The notes under the pieces were generated by a model. That model did not search any database. It was not told the DNA's origin and saw only the letters and a program-made list of their open reading frames with translations. DNA of 64,000 nt, taken from Symsagittifera roscoffensis (taxonomy: Eukaryota; Xenacoelomorpha; Acoela; Convolutidae). This document shows, piece after piece, positions 1-19,800 of the stretch (position 1 is the stretch's first letter; every line of letters begins with the position of its first letter). The stretch spans positions 8,174,193-8,238,192 of the forward strand of contig NC_087062.1 in assembly GCF_963678635.1 (NCBI RefSeq). Direction: 5' to 3'. The translations under genes and the position numbers were made by a program.

Positions 1-336
1 TTCAACCTTATTAACGCAACAACAAAAAGAGTGACTGAAAGGTTTGTCAGATAGCAATGCAGTTGTATAACACAGGTCAACTTAAACTTATTAGGGTAAA
101 AACAAATAGACCCAAAAATTGATCTGCTTCTTACTCCTTCTTCGACACAGGTATTCAAGAAAATGTTTTGCAAGTGGCTGTATTGAAGTCATGTTCGTAC
201 TCAATAATCTGCCAATCTCAATCCACTACCATCATAACCTTTATCAACATTTCAATCGTAAATCATATTAGACGAAAAGCTGCAAGTACGAAACAAACAA
301 CAACAGCAGTTAGTCATTGAGTTCACATTCTGTCCA

Positions 337-10166
<9,830 letters not shown>

Positions 10167-10314
10167 TTTATATCTCAGCACAGGTAAACAAGAAAACTTG
10201 ATGATATTCTGACAACGCAAAGGTCTAGTTGTAATCAGGGCTTTCAGCATCAATTGTCACAACCTATAAAGCAGTTATTAAATGGCTACAATGCGCATCT
10301 GAAAATAGTATACC
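10167..10314. promoter_or_regulatory. Putative bidirectional promoter / 5' region of LysRS
   Basis: The LysRS ATG lies at 10166 on the minus strand and a candidate plus-strand first exon starts at 10315, leaving 148 bases between two divergent start codons. I see no clear TATA box. The bidirectional reading depends entirely on whether the small plus-strand exons are real. Confidence 0.35.
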
Positions 10315-10486
10315 ATGGACACAGAATCAAATATGCAATCTTCGTCCAAAACATCGCAGGTACTTGTTTAGAATTATGATGAATTTTTGATGAGCACCAT
10401 TCGAAAAGCTCGTGTTACGGTGTGCTTTAGCTTTTTTCTCACGCAAATAATTCAGGTACCAAAAAATCAGAAAGGGTCGATTAAAG
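10315..10486 (+). CDS. Possible 5' exons of a divergent gene, incomplete
   Basis: ATG at 10315 opens MDTESNMQSSSKTSQ and meets a donor (CAG/GTACTT) at 10359. A pyrimidine-rich stretch ending TTCAG at 10455 is followed by an in-phase exon 10456-10486 (VPKNQKGSIK) with a donor AAAG/GTTTTT. The two exons join in phase. Nothing further downstream can be attached with confidence, because LINE debris occupies 10505-14696. The protein is too short to recognise. Two small exons with consistent splice signals could still be chance. Confidence 0.3.
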
Positions 10487-10504
10487 GTTTTTAGGTCGAG
10501 ATTC

Positions 10505-10980
10505 GAACATTTAAAAATTTCAACAAATTGTTCAGTTCAGTTCAATTGTTTTCTGATCTTTTAGGCGTTTTTGTCGCCTCTATCGATCAGCTCTTGATGT
10601 ACTCTTTTTCTATCAATTCGTCTCAAGTTTATCAATTCCGCTTTTCTTCCAATATATGTCCAGGTTGTTCTTGAAAGCGTTCAAGGTCTGCGAGTCAATT
10701 ACTTCTCCTGGCAACATATTCCAATCTGTAGCTGATCTAATGGTGAAAAAGTTTTTTCGCAATTCGAGGCTGGCCTTCTTCGTTATCACTTTCTTGTTGT
10801 TTCTAATTGTGTCACAATTATTCAATTCGAAACTGTACCAATGCCGAGAAAAACTTGATATTTTGAGTCAAGTTGAGTGTAGCAGTCGCCTATTTAAGTC
10901 ACATATGAGGCTAAGAAAAATAGGCCCTATAACCATTGGCTCAAGGGTCAGGGACACTATTACATAGTCTTTTTCATATT
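10505..10980 (-). mobile_element. CR1-like LINE 3' fragment
   Basis: The minus-strand frame ending at 10613 carries the characteristic tail of CR1/jockey-type ORF2 proteins: basic residues, then RKNFFTIRSATDWN, LPGEV and NAFKNNLD, and a stop. It is followed on the minus strand by a short 3' UTR ending in a CTGAA-type microsatellite (TTGAACTGAACTGAAC) near 10530, a usual LINE terminus. The RT core is missing, so this is a 5'-truncated, dead copy. It abuts, in the opposite orientation, the longer LINE beginning near 10983. Confidence 0.75.
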
Positions 10981-10982
10981 AA

Positions 10983-11780
10983 ATGTCTGGTGCTACGACG
11001 AGGACAAGATTGACCTCTAAAAATCAAGAGTGTTGCACTATGTATTCCAAGTCAGCGGGGGAGAACTGGCTGATGTGCGAGGGCTGCGAAAAGTGGACGC
11101 ATAGCTCGTGTATGGGATACTCTCATGATATCTTCAAATTTCTGGAGAGGACCGCAAATGTAAAGTTTCTGTGCAATTGGTGCCTAAGTGCTGATATTCG
11201 TGCAAAATCTACTGTGGATGTGGGCGATCTGTCAAAAGACATTGAGGACATCAAAGAGTCACTGGAGATCATGAAATCGCGGCCTACATGCAATCCTTCT
11301 CCTCCCCAACTGGAAGCTAAGTAGTCTAGTGTCGTTAAATCTAGTTCCGATATATCTCAAGAATTGCGGTTTAGTGATATGCCGGAAATTAGCATGAGTA
11401 CTGACAGCAAAATTTTTGAACATGAAAAATGATAAGCGATACAATGGAACTTCTCGGTGCAAATAAAGAGGAAATTTCCCCTTTCCGCGAACTCGGAAAA
11501 TTTAACGCAACTAATAAAAAACCCAGACAAATTTTGGTGAAGTTTTGAAATGTTATTACGGCAGATAGATTATTTGCGTGTGCAACCATGTTGAAAAATT
11601 TTGAGCCAAACATCGAGGGAAACAAATACTCAATTTTTCTATCAAAATCCTTAAAAAAGAGATGACCAAGAAAGGGACCGAAACTTGTTGTAGAGAAAAG
11701 ACGCGAACTACTCAAAAGCGGAAACGGAGCAAAGGATATAAAAATCAGAAATAATAAAACCAAGCAGTAAATTGCACTGA
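10983..11780 (+). pseudogene. LINE ORF1 remnant with PHD-like zinc finger
   Basis: The open part (10983-11324, 113 residues) has Cys and His spaced like a PHD finger (CEGCEKWTHSSCMG, later FLCNWC), as in ORF1 proteins of several CR1-group LINEs. After the stop at 11322 the frame continues in pieces to about 11780. There the text resembles the ORF1 C-terminal domain (PRQILVKF, then KRRELLKSG and KDIKIRN). At least three in-frame stops make it non-functional. Confidence 0.65.
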
Positions 11781-11816
11781 ATGACTACCAAATAAAACCG
11801 GAGAATTAAGAGCACT

Positions 11817-12560
11817 ATGTTACAATGTAGAAGTTTATTCAAACTAGAAAGAAGACAAATTTTTCCGAACAGAATAATTTTAAAGAACTTTGATTCTATT
11901 TGCCTGTCTGAAACATGGCTTACAATTGAAATCCGCGAATCCGAGATTTTTCTTCGAAATTACAACTGTTTTCTATCAAACAGAAAATCTTCGCTGCAAT
12001 CAACATCTCACGGTGGAACATTAATTGGCGTAAGGTCAGGCTTAATGTTAGAAGCTGCAAATTTTAGTTTTTATACCAACGGAGCGTCAGTAGCATGCTA
12101 AATTAAGCTAGATAAACGGAAATTGCTTGTTGTCTCTTGTTATCTACCGCCTGCAAACAGCAAATATGCTCTGAAACCAAGTAAAATAATTAACATGTTT
12201 GAAGACATTAAATAAATTGCGGAAGAACTGTGATTTGTTTATTACCCCTCAATAGATTGGTGCAACATGTCATTAATTAGAGAAACCGAAATATCATTTT
12301 TGGAAGAAATAGAGAATCTTGAAGTTCATCAAAATTTATGTTTACTGCCTCAACTGGTACTCTCGATTTGATCTTCACCAGCAATAAAATCCATGTATCA
12401 GATGTTTATACTATAGACAGTAACGATAAATTGGGAAAACTTTCTAACCATTATCCGGTCGAAATCTCTTTCAACGTAGAGTTATCGCATCCTATGCGTC
12501 GTAAATTTATTAAAGAATCCCTATTTAGTTATGCAACGGTGATTTCGATTTACTCAATGA
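11817..12560 (+). pseudogene. LINE ORF2 endonuclease remnant
   Basis: FDSICLSETWL near 11889 matches the second block of the LINE apurinic-type endonuclease; GGTLIGVRSG and, in a following frame, LLVVSCYLPP match later blocks. The final block (GTLDLIFTS then LSNHYPVEIS near 12453) has Asn where the family has the catalytic Asp of SDHxP. Frames break near 12100 and 12215. Confidence 0.7.
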
Positions 12561-12699
12561 GCAATTACTGTTGATCAAATGTAATGTGATACTAAATCAT
12601 TGGTATAACTGGTTATCCTCGCTTATTAAAAAGTGTGTTCCAAAGCGCACTAAACATAGATCATCCTTGCCGCCCGGGATAAGTCAATCGACTTCGAAT

Positions 12700-13735
12700 C
12701 TTATTAAATGTTTACATACAGCTCGAAAGAAATATACCGAGTCTCATTCAAAAGTTTGCACTTAAGTGAACAGACAGAAACGAACGCCGAAATGAACAAA
12801 GCCGATTGTGAACAGTCTCTTGCGTCAGAGCGATCAATGGGAAAACTTTTTAAATACTCTAAAGCTTTTCATAAGTCAAGCTTACCAAGTATACTGAAGT
12901 ACAAAATTGAGACCACCGATACCGATCATTTAAAGGCAGAATTACTTTTGACATTTTTCGTCCAAGCATCTCTATCTCATTCTATCTATCAAATATTTTC
13001 TAAAACTATTCAAACTAGGCGTTTTCCAGACTACTGGAAAGTAGCTATAATCAGCCCAATTCATAAAAAAGACAATAAAAGTGACATTGAAATTTATAGA
13101 CCCGTCTCCCTTCTTTGTATAGTTTCAAAAATGATAGAGCGTATAATATTTAGGAGATTATACGAACATCTATCACCTATGTTTCATAGTTCACAACATG
13201 GGTTTCGGAAGAATAAATCAACGGTCTTACAGCTATTAACTTTCTTACAGATAGCCTAAAAGAGTCAGGACGAAGCGAATAATATGGAGACCGTTTTCAA
13301 AAACCGAGTAGGTAGAAATTTGATCAAATTATTGAAATCTTATCTATCAAACAGGTCCCAATCTGTCAAAGTGAATAGCGAAATCTCAGATCCAAAGCCC
13401 GTAACAAGCGGAGTGCCCCAAGGCACCATTATCGGGCCATTGTTTTTGCTCATTTTTATTAATGACTTGCCTTCTCTTTGCCAAAATGTCACCCCTTTGT
13501 TTTTCGCCGATGGAGCAAAATTCATTAGCCTAAGTTTAGCTAAGGAAGAATTTCAAAATGAACTTAATGTGATATACAACAGGAAAGTTCAAAATCATAT
13601 GCCATTCAATGTGGATAAACGCACCCACGTGAGCTTTACAAAAAATTCAAACAAATTTGCTTCAACAATACGGAAATTAAATTAGTGGACACTCAGAATG
13701 ATATAGTGGTTATAATTTCAAATGACATTGAAATT
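12700..13735 (+). pseudogene. LINE ORF2 reverse transcriptase remnant
   Basis: The fingers are visible at 12990-13250 (FPDYWKVAIISPIHKK, YRPVSLLCIVSKMIERI, QHGFRKNKST) and the palm in the next open frame (13284-13685): SGVPQGTIIGPLFLLIFIND, then FADGAKF where FADD is expected. The loss of the second catalytic Asp and the stop at 13257 show it is dead. Confidence 0.8.
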
Positions 13736-14075
13736 ATAACCCCTATATTTTTCTGAGTGTCCACTAATTTAATTTCCGTATTGTTGAAGCAAAATTTGTT
13801 TGAGCTTTTAGTAAAGCTCGCGTGGGTGCATTTATCAACATTGAATGGCATATTATTTTGAACTTTCCAGTTGTATATCACATCAAGTTCATTTTGAAAT
13901 TCTTCTTTAGCTAAACCTAGGCTGATGAGTTTTGCTTCATCGGCGAAAAGTAAAAGGGTGATATTTTGACAAAGAGAAGGCAATTCATTAATAAAAATTA
14001 GGAAAAACAATGGCCCGAGGATGCTGCCTTTGGGCACTCAGTTTGTTACGGGCTTTGGATTTGAGATTTCGCTGG
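13736..14075 (-). mobile_element. Inverted LINE RT segment
   Basis: The minus strand of this stretch encodes the same RT region as 13396-13735 (VPKGSILGPLF, FADEAKL, EEFQNELDVIYN) with roughly 10% base differences, so it derives from a different copy of the family. Together the two arms form a large inverted repeat centred near 13726, where an A+T palindrome (GGTTATAATTTC...) sits. The forward frame resumes at 14074 with the RT thumb. Confidence 0.85.
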
Positions 14076-14647
14076 AATCTACACATTGACAAAGCAGTCT
14101 TAAAAGCAAATAAAACTTTTTTCGCGATCGAACGAAACATATCGAATTTAAACAGAGTATCAAAACTGAATTTGTTCAAATCCATGATAATCCCCGTGAT
14201 TCTTTACGCAAGTCCGTGTTTTGGTTTAAATAAGTACGTAATGTCCAAAATAGAGATGATTCAGCGAAGAGCAGTAAAATGGATTTGCGTTAATAGTTGT
14301 GGACGTTGATTTTAGGAATTGTGAGGCATGTTGTGATTTTAGGACGTTGTGAGGCATGTAATCTAGACATACTAATTTACACTGAGTTCTCGCGCGCAAC
14401 TTTGTTTCAGGTGAGACGTCCAAGGAAAGCCAAATGCGAACAGAACTTAATGTACCAAACCTGTTGACTTGCGAATGTGTTAAAAATCGATTTAAGACAA
14501 GGGATTGGCTGGAAACAACGACTGTTAAAAATCGTCTGGTCGAAATTCGAGCAATACAATGAGAGCGATAAGTGCAGAAATAGACCTGTTTTATTAAACG
14601 AGAAACTGACGGGGTCCAAACCCCTTGTGTGAACCACAGAATTCATA
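14074..14647 (+). pseudogene. LINE ORF2 C-terminal part and 3' UTR
   Basis: The forward frame (HIDKAVLKANKTFFAIERN, then PVILYASPCFG and MIQRRAVKWIC) is the RT thumb and connector region of CR1/jockey elements. It is lost after about 14310. The following 340 bases look like the 3' UTR and run into the ACT microsatellite. Confidence 0.7.
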
Positions 14648-14648
14648 T

Positions 14649-14689
<41 letters not shown>

Positions 14690-14694
14690 TATCT
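14648..14694. repeat. (ACT)n microsatellite at LINE 3' end
   Basis: About fourteen ACT units directly following the LINE 3' UTR. This is the usual terminal repeat of this LINE group, which have no poly(A). Confidence 0.9.
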
Positions 14695-14696
14695 TG

Positions 14697-14820
14697 TATT
14701 TTTGTACCTCATTCAGTCGGAGCCAATTCGGTTCACCTGCGACATGAGACTACACACCGTGTTACAGCTTAAAGGCTACTACCAAAATACCCCACTCTAG
14801 AAATGGTATACCGTTAGTTT
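14697..14820. repeat. Dispersed repeat, copy 1
   Basis: The block (TTGTATTTTTGTACCTCATTC...GTGTTACAGCTTAAAGGCTAC) is similar to 15838-15960 (TTGTGTTTTTGAACCTCAATC...TGTAACAGCTTGAATGCTAC). It may be part of the flanking retroelement family; no coding sense can be assigned. Confidence 0.55.
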
Positions 14821-15269
14821 TTAATGGACAGTAGAACTTTGATCCATTTCAGATGGATCAACCTAAAACTCGCCTTATCTCAACATAATCACATAAAATG
14901 CACTCAAGAAATTTAAATTAGGTACTCACATAGTGACGCGACTCTAGAACTAGGTAACTCAAAGTAAAAAAGCAACTCTAGATTAAGTTTGAAGGAAATA
15001 AATTTTGCTCAAGAAATTTTATGTCCTGGACCATTGAGCAGTTCGGCTGTCCACCTTCCTAGTCAAGTTTCACTCTCGCCCAATCAATTGCACTTCTTTT
15101 CTTGAACTCTCGATCCTCTCTATCAGGAAAAATTCAACCCTACTCGTACTGAAGATTCTGAAAAAAATGCGAATAGCAATTTTATTCTCGTGATTTTCGT
15201 CGACTTTACCGCAATTATAACTCGAATCTTCTGATCCAATTTATGTTGTACTTTCAGTTGTCGCGAGTA

Positions 15270-15643
15270 ACCTGAGCATGACAGGGACAATACGAATTTT
15301 TGAAAAATTACTTTTTATCCCAAAACAAGGCAAACTTCCAGATATGACCGACTGGCACAAATCAAGTCAAGTTTATAATGGAAGTCAGGCATTGCCTCTT
15401 ATAGTCATTTCCCACACTAATTGTTCCGACCATCTGAAAAATGGGAAAGAAGTTTGTGTTGCGGCGTGTTTAAGCATTTTTTTTTGTTTGACTGAAAAAA
15501 AACTATCCAGGTGGCGCCGCACAAAAGCTAAAAGTTATTATGGTAAAAACCTAAAGAAAATATGCACCAGCACAGATCCTGTGTTAACTGTTGATCGGCA
15601 GATCACCACGTGGCTGAGTGAACACCATTCTGACAGAATATGA
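15270..15643 (+). other. Open frame, possible unrecognised exon
   Basis: A pyrimidine-rich acceptor-like TACTTTCAG at about 15251-15259 precedes an open frame with varied codons (MTGTIRIFEKLLFIP, then GKLPDMTDWHKSSQ) to a stop at 15643. I do not recognise the product. It could be an exon of the divergent gene whose start is proposed at 10315, or chance. Confidence 0.2.
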
Positions 15644-15769
15644 TTAGCTAAGGCTTTTCGCCATATAAACAAGATCTGCATCAAATGGTCGAGACTGAAT
15701 TCTACAATAGACTGTTGAATTAAATACGCACGAGATGCTTCTTCTGCATTCAGCTGTAACAGTCGTCCA

Positions 15770-15960
15770 GTTAAGTCACATATGAGGTTAAGAGAAATAG
15801 ACTCATTAACCATTGGCTCAAGGGTCAGAGACACTACCTCTTGTGTTTTTGAACCTCAATCTGTAGGAGCTAAATGGGATCCATTAGGACATGGGATAGT
15901 GAGATCGTGTAACAGCTTGAATGCTACTTTATAAATTACTATTACACTCTCAAAATAGTC
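15770..15960. repeat. Dispersed repeat, copy 2
   Basis: 15770-15835 resembles 10878-10955 (both contain TTAAGTCACATATGAGG and CCATTGGCTCAAGGGTCAG), and 15838-15960 resembles 14697-14820. These are therefore fragments of one repeat family, flanking the LINE region on both sides. On the minus strand a short frame reads VSLTLEPMVN, also seen degraded at the first site. Confidence 0.6.
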
Positions 15961-18170
15961 ACGTCCCCATGGCTGGGTCTCCAAATAAGGAAAACACGCG
16001 AACTTCGTTAAAAACAGTGTTGGAAGCTCAAGTAATCTCTTCAAGTTTTTGTTGGACACTGTATTATTTGAACAGAAGGACCCCGAAAACGCATGTTACT
16101 AACGAAAATTAGTTCTAAGAGTTTGAATGTACGGTGTGTTGATTTTGATGTTTAACGTGCGTATTGGAAGAAAGGAACGAACTAGAAAGGATCAGTTTGG
16201 ACTGATATGTTGACTTTTAAAGTTTCATTCAGAAGTAAAGACACGTGACAATTTTATTTGAGACTATGGCAGAGACGGTTAAATTACGTAGGGCTCTCAT
16301 TAGACGCTAGCCAGTCGTTTTATAAGCTAGATTTTCTCTCCGTCGGTATGTACTTCCTGGTGAAGGTTACATATGTATTTTTGGTGCTCCTGGATGTTAT
16401 TTCTGAAATCATGATCGGCAAACCCATTAAGCAAAGGACTTCGCGCCGAGTGCATACTCTAATTAAGTCTCTCAATCAAGAGCAGTAGGGGTGGTTCGGA
16501 ATGCGAAAGATTTCCGGATTTCCCGATTTAGCTTTTAATCTTGTTGAGACCGCAAATTCACGTACCGTAAAGAATCGGGGACGAGACGTCCCGTCATTCG
16601 AAAAGCAATATTTGACCAAAAATGACAAGAAATCAAACAAAACTTGTATGGCACCTTAAAAAATTTAAAAACGTAACCGAAAAAGAACCAAAACAGTGAA
16701 AAAAAAACATAAAATTAGAAGAGAAAATTCCCCAGACGAGATGCGATCTGAATTTCCTGTTTGAAGTTGATAGATATAATCTGGTTAGAGGCATTTATAT
16801 CAATTCAGATCGTTACGGTCAACCTGCTGCTTTTTTGTTGTGACTGTACTGAAGGGTTGCTTAAGTCTTTAAGCACAATAATGCCAGTTTGCTTTCAACC
16901 TGGAAGGGTCAACTGATTGGAGTAGAAGACCGATCCAGCAGTTCAGGAGCAGGAAGGGTCACGAGCACAAAAACTTTCAATTGTTGGGTATCATTTTCCG
17001 TACAGAAAGTACAATATGAGACTGAATGGGGCACAACCATGACTGCACTGCAGTGACCAGTCACCGAGTTGCGGATTTCCGAGTTAAGCACCTTAATTCA
17101 ATTATTGAACGGATCGAGAGGGTTATAATACGATTAGTACTACTTAATATTCTATTTCGTTTTTCAATCAAAGAGACTGTAAACAAACCGGTTTTTAAGG
17201 TCAAAGTAATGATTAGTTTGATCTCCCCGCAAAACGCGATTTTTGAGATGTCCATATTTTTTGGAACGGAAAAAAGCACTAAATTAGTGAGTTACAATTA
17301 AAAACAACCAATTTAACTGGAGGAACCGGTTGAATTTAGACTTGACATTGTTAGAGCAAATTAAGTATCTAGATCCAATTCTCGCGAAATTTGGAAAAAA
17401 ACAAAAACGCCGCAAAATATAAAAAATTTCGAAAGTTTGTAGTTAGTGCGATTGAAAATGTTGTTCGGTTAACCTACACTAGTGAGTCGACTGGTAGAAT
17501 CCGTTTAATGGTAACCTACCTGGTTCCAGTGCAATCGAACTTAACAAGTGGGATTGAGTGTGTTATTCAATCCAATTTGCATTTGTTTCAGCCAATCGTT
17601 TTAACTGAAACGTTTTTGATTGTTTTTTTTATCGAAACAGAATTGTCTACGCCTTTTGAGCTCGGAATAATTTTTAGGTCAATTGGACAAGAGTTCCGGA
17701 AAAATTAGGCGGAACCTCCACGTTTGAAAACTTTTGTGTTTGGACCAAATACGTTTCGCTCTATAACTTGAGAGCCAGTGGACCGATCCAGTTGGGTTTA
17801 GTATCTGTAGATCAGAAAAAAAACTTAAACGTGAGCTAATAGTTTTTCGGGAAAACTAAAAAAAAATTTTAGGCTGTTTATAGTGAAAAGACCAGTTATG
17901 ATGGTAGAACCTTCCTGGATCAAACTTTTTTTTGGAAAGCCTTAATACACCTACCAAACCGTAGCAAAGGTTCGATATAGTAGTTTTAGGTTATTCTCGA
18001 CAATAATCAAGGGTTAGGGAACCTTGAAAGCATGTTGAAAGTAGGTTTGTTAATTGACCCCTCCCAAATAAGGGAAATTGTACAATAAGCAGCTTAGCTT
18101 CAATCCGGAGAGGTCCAATTTAAAAAAGAACCTTTCCTAGTTAGATAAATTTGCATGATCGAAGTCTAAG
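15961..18170. other. No gene seen
   Basis: About 2.2 kb of AT-rich DNA. Short open frames at 16258-16488 and 17391-17708 lack splice context, homology I can recognise, or convincing composition. Confidence 0.5.
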
Positions 18171-18174
18171 ACCG

Positions 18175-19800
18175 TATTCAGAAGCTTCCCAATTCGCGAG
18201 GGTCATAGTTTTGACAATCTGGAAGGATCCCAGTTTTGCTAATCCGGAAGGGTACCAATTTTGCCAATTCGAACTGGTCATTTTTTTGCCAATCCGGAAG
18301 GGTCCCAGTTTTGTCAATACGGAAGGGTCCCAAATTTGCCAATCCTGAAGGATCTCAACTTTGCCAATCCGGAAGTATCCCATTGTTGCCAACCCGGAAG
18401 GGTTCTAATCATGCCAATCCAGAAGGCTCCTACTTTTGCCATCTCGGAAGGGTCCCCTTTTTGCCAACTCCGCAGGGTCCCAACCCAGAAGGTTCGAACT
18501 TATGTCAACTCGGTAGGATATCAATTTTGCCAAACCGTAATGGTCCCATTTTTGTAAATTCGGAAGTGGTCTAATTTTACGGAAACGGAAGTGTCCTATT
18601 TTTGCCAACTCGCAAGGGTACAAATTTTGCCAATCCGGAGTGGTCATGTTTTTGCCAATCCGGAAGGGTCCCAGTTTTGCAAACCCGGAAGGTTCCCAAT
18701 CCGGAAGGTTCAAAATTCTGTCAACCCGGTAGGTTACCAATTTGCCAATCCGGAGTGGTCATGTTTTTGTCAATCCGGAAGGGTCCCAGTTTTGCAAACC
18801 CGGAAGGTTCCCAATCCGGAAGGTTCAAAATTCTGTCAACCCGGTAGGTTACCAGTTTGCCAATCCGGAGTGGTCCCAATCTTGCCAATTCGGAATGGAT
18901 CGACTTTTGCCAAACCGGAAGGGTCCTATTTTTGCCAACTCGCAAGGGTCCTATTTTCACCAATCCGGAAGGATCCCATTTTCATCAATCTGGAGGGGTC
19001 CTATTTTTGCCATTCCGGAAGGGTCCCAATTTTGCCAATCCGGAAGGGTCCCAATGTTGCCATTCCTGAAGGTTCTCAATTTTACCAATCCGGAGGGGTC
19101 CCAATGTTGCCAACCGGAAGGGTTCTAATTATGCCAATCCAGAAGGGTCCTATTTTTGCCATCTAGGAAGGGTCCTTATTTTGCCAACTCGAAAGGGTCA
19201 AAATCTGGAAGGTTTTAATTTTTGTCAACTCGGTAGTGTATCAATTTTGCCTATCCGGAATGGTCCCATTTTTTGAAGGGATCTAATTTTGCCAAACCGG
19301 AAGGGTCGTTTTTTTTGCCAACTCGGAAGGGTTCCAATTTTGCCAACTCCGAAAAGTCTCAATTTTTCCAACTCGGAAGGGTCACAATCCGGAAGGTTCA
19401 AAATTTTGTCAGCTCGGATAGAGTACCATTTTTGCCAATCCGGTATGGTCCCAATTTTGTCAATTCGGAAGAGATCTAATTTTACTAAGCCGGAAGGGTC
19501 CTAGTTTTGCCAACTCGGAGGGATCCCAATTTTGCCAACTCCGAAGGATCCCAATTTTGCCAATCCAGAAGGGTCCTAATTTTGCCAATCCAGAAGGGTT
19601 CTCATTTCGCCAGTCTGGAAGGGTCCTGTTTTTGCCAACTCGGATGGGTCCCAATTTTGCCAAGTCGGAAGGGTCCCAGTTTTGCTTACTCTTTAGGGTC
19701 CCAATTTGGAAGGCTTTTGATTTTGTCAACTCGGATGGGTACCAATCCGGAGGGATCGAGTTACCCTGAACGCCGATCCGGAAGAGTCTCAATTTGACAA
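18175..19800. repeat. 25-bp minisatellite array, about 65 copies
   Basis: The consensus unit is close to CCGGAAGGGTCCCAATTTTG followed by CCAAT (25 bp). Units diverge by 10-25%. There is also a higher-order block of about 120-125 bp, repeated at roughly 18618 and 18738, that includes a shortened unit. Because 25 is not a multiple of 3 and the unit lacks stops in most frames, overlapping open frames appear on both strands (PEGSQFCQSGRVPILP and its shifted forms). These are repeat artefacts. Confidence 0.95.

Larger units (their letters stand above)
10983..14696 (+). mobile_element. CR1/jockey-like LINE, degraded and rearranged
   Basis: In order: an ORF1 with a zinc-finger region, an ORF1 C-terminal part, an apurinic-type endonuclease, a reverse transcriptase, and a 3' UTR ending in an (ACT)n tail at about 14648-14694. 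Many stops and shifts interrupt the frames, and an inverted piece of a second copy (about 13736-14075) is embedded. The element order and the microsatellite tail fit non-LTR retrotransposons of the CR1/L2/jockey group. Confidence 0.85.

Noticed and set aside
18236-19797. Long overlapping open frames with PEGSQFCQSGRVP-type repeats, which might look like a secreted repeat protein.
   Set aside because: They follow from a 25-bp minisatellite with few stops; the same kind of text appears in all plus frames and also on the minus strand, and there is no start context, signal peptide or splice structure.
18175-19800. CRISPR-like array.
   Set aside because: The 25-bp units are head-to-tail without unique spacers, diverge from one another, and lie in animal nuclear DNA.
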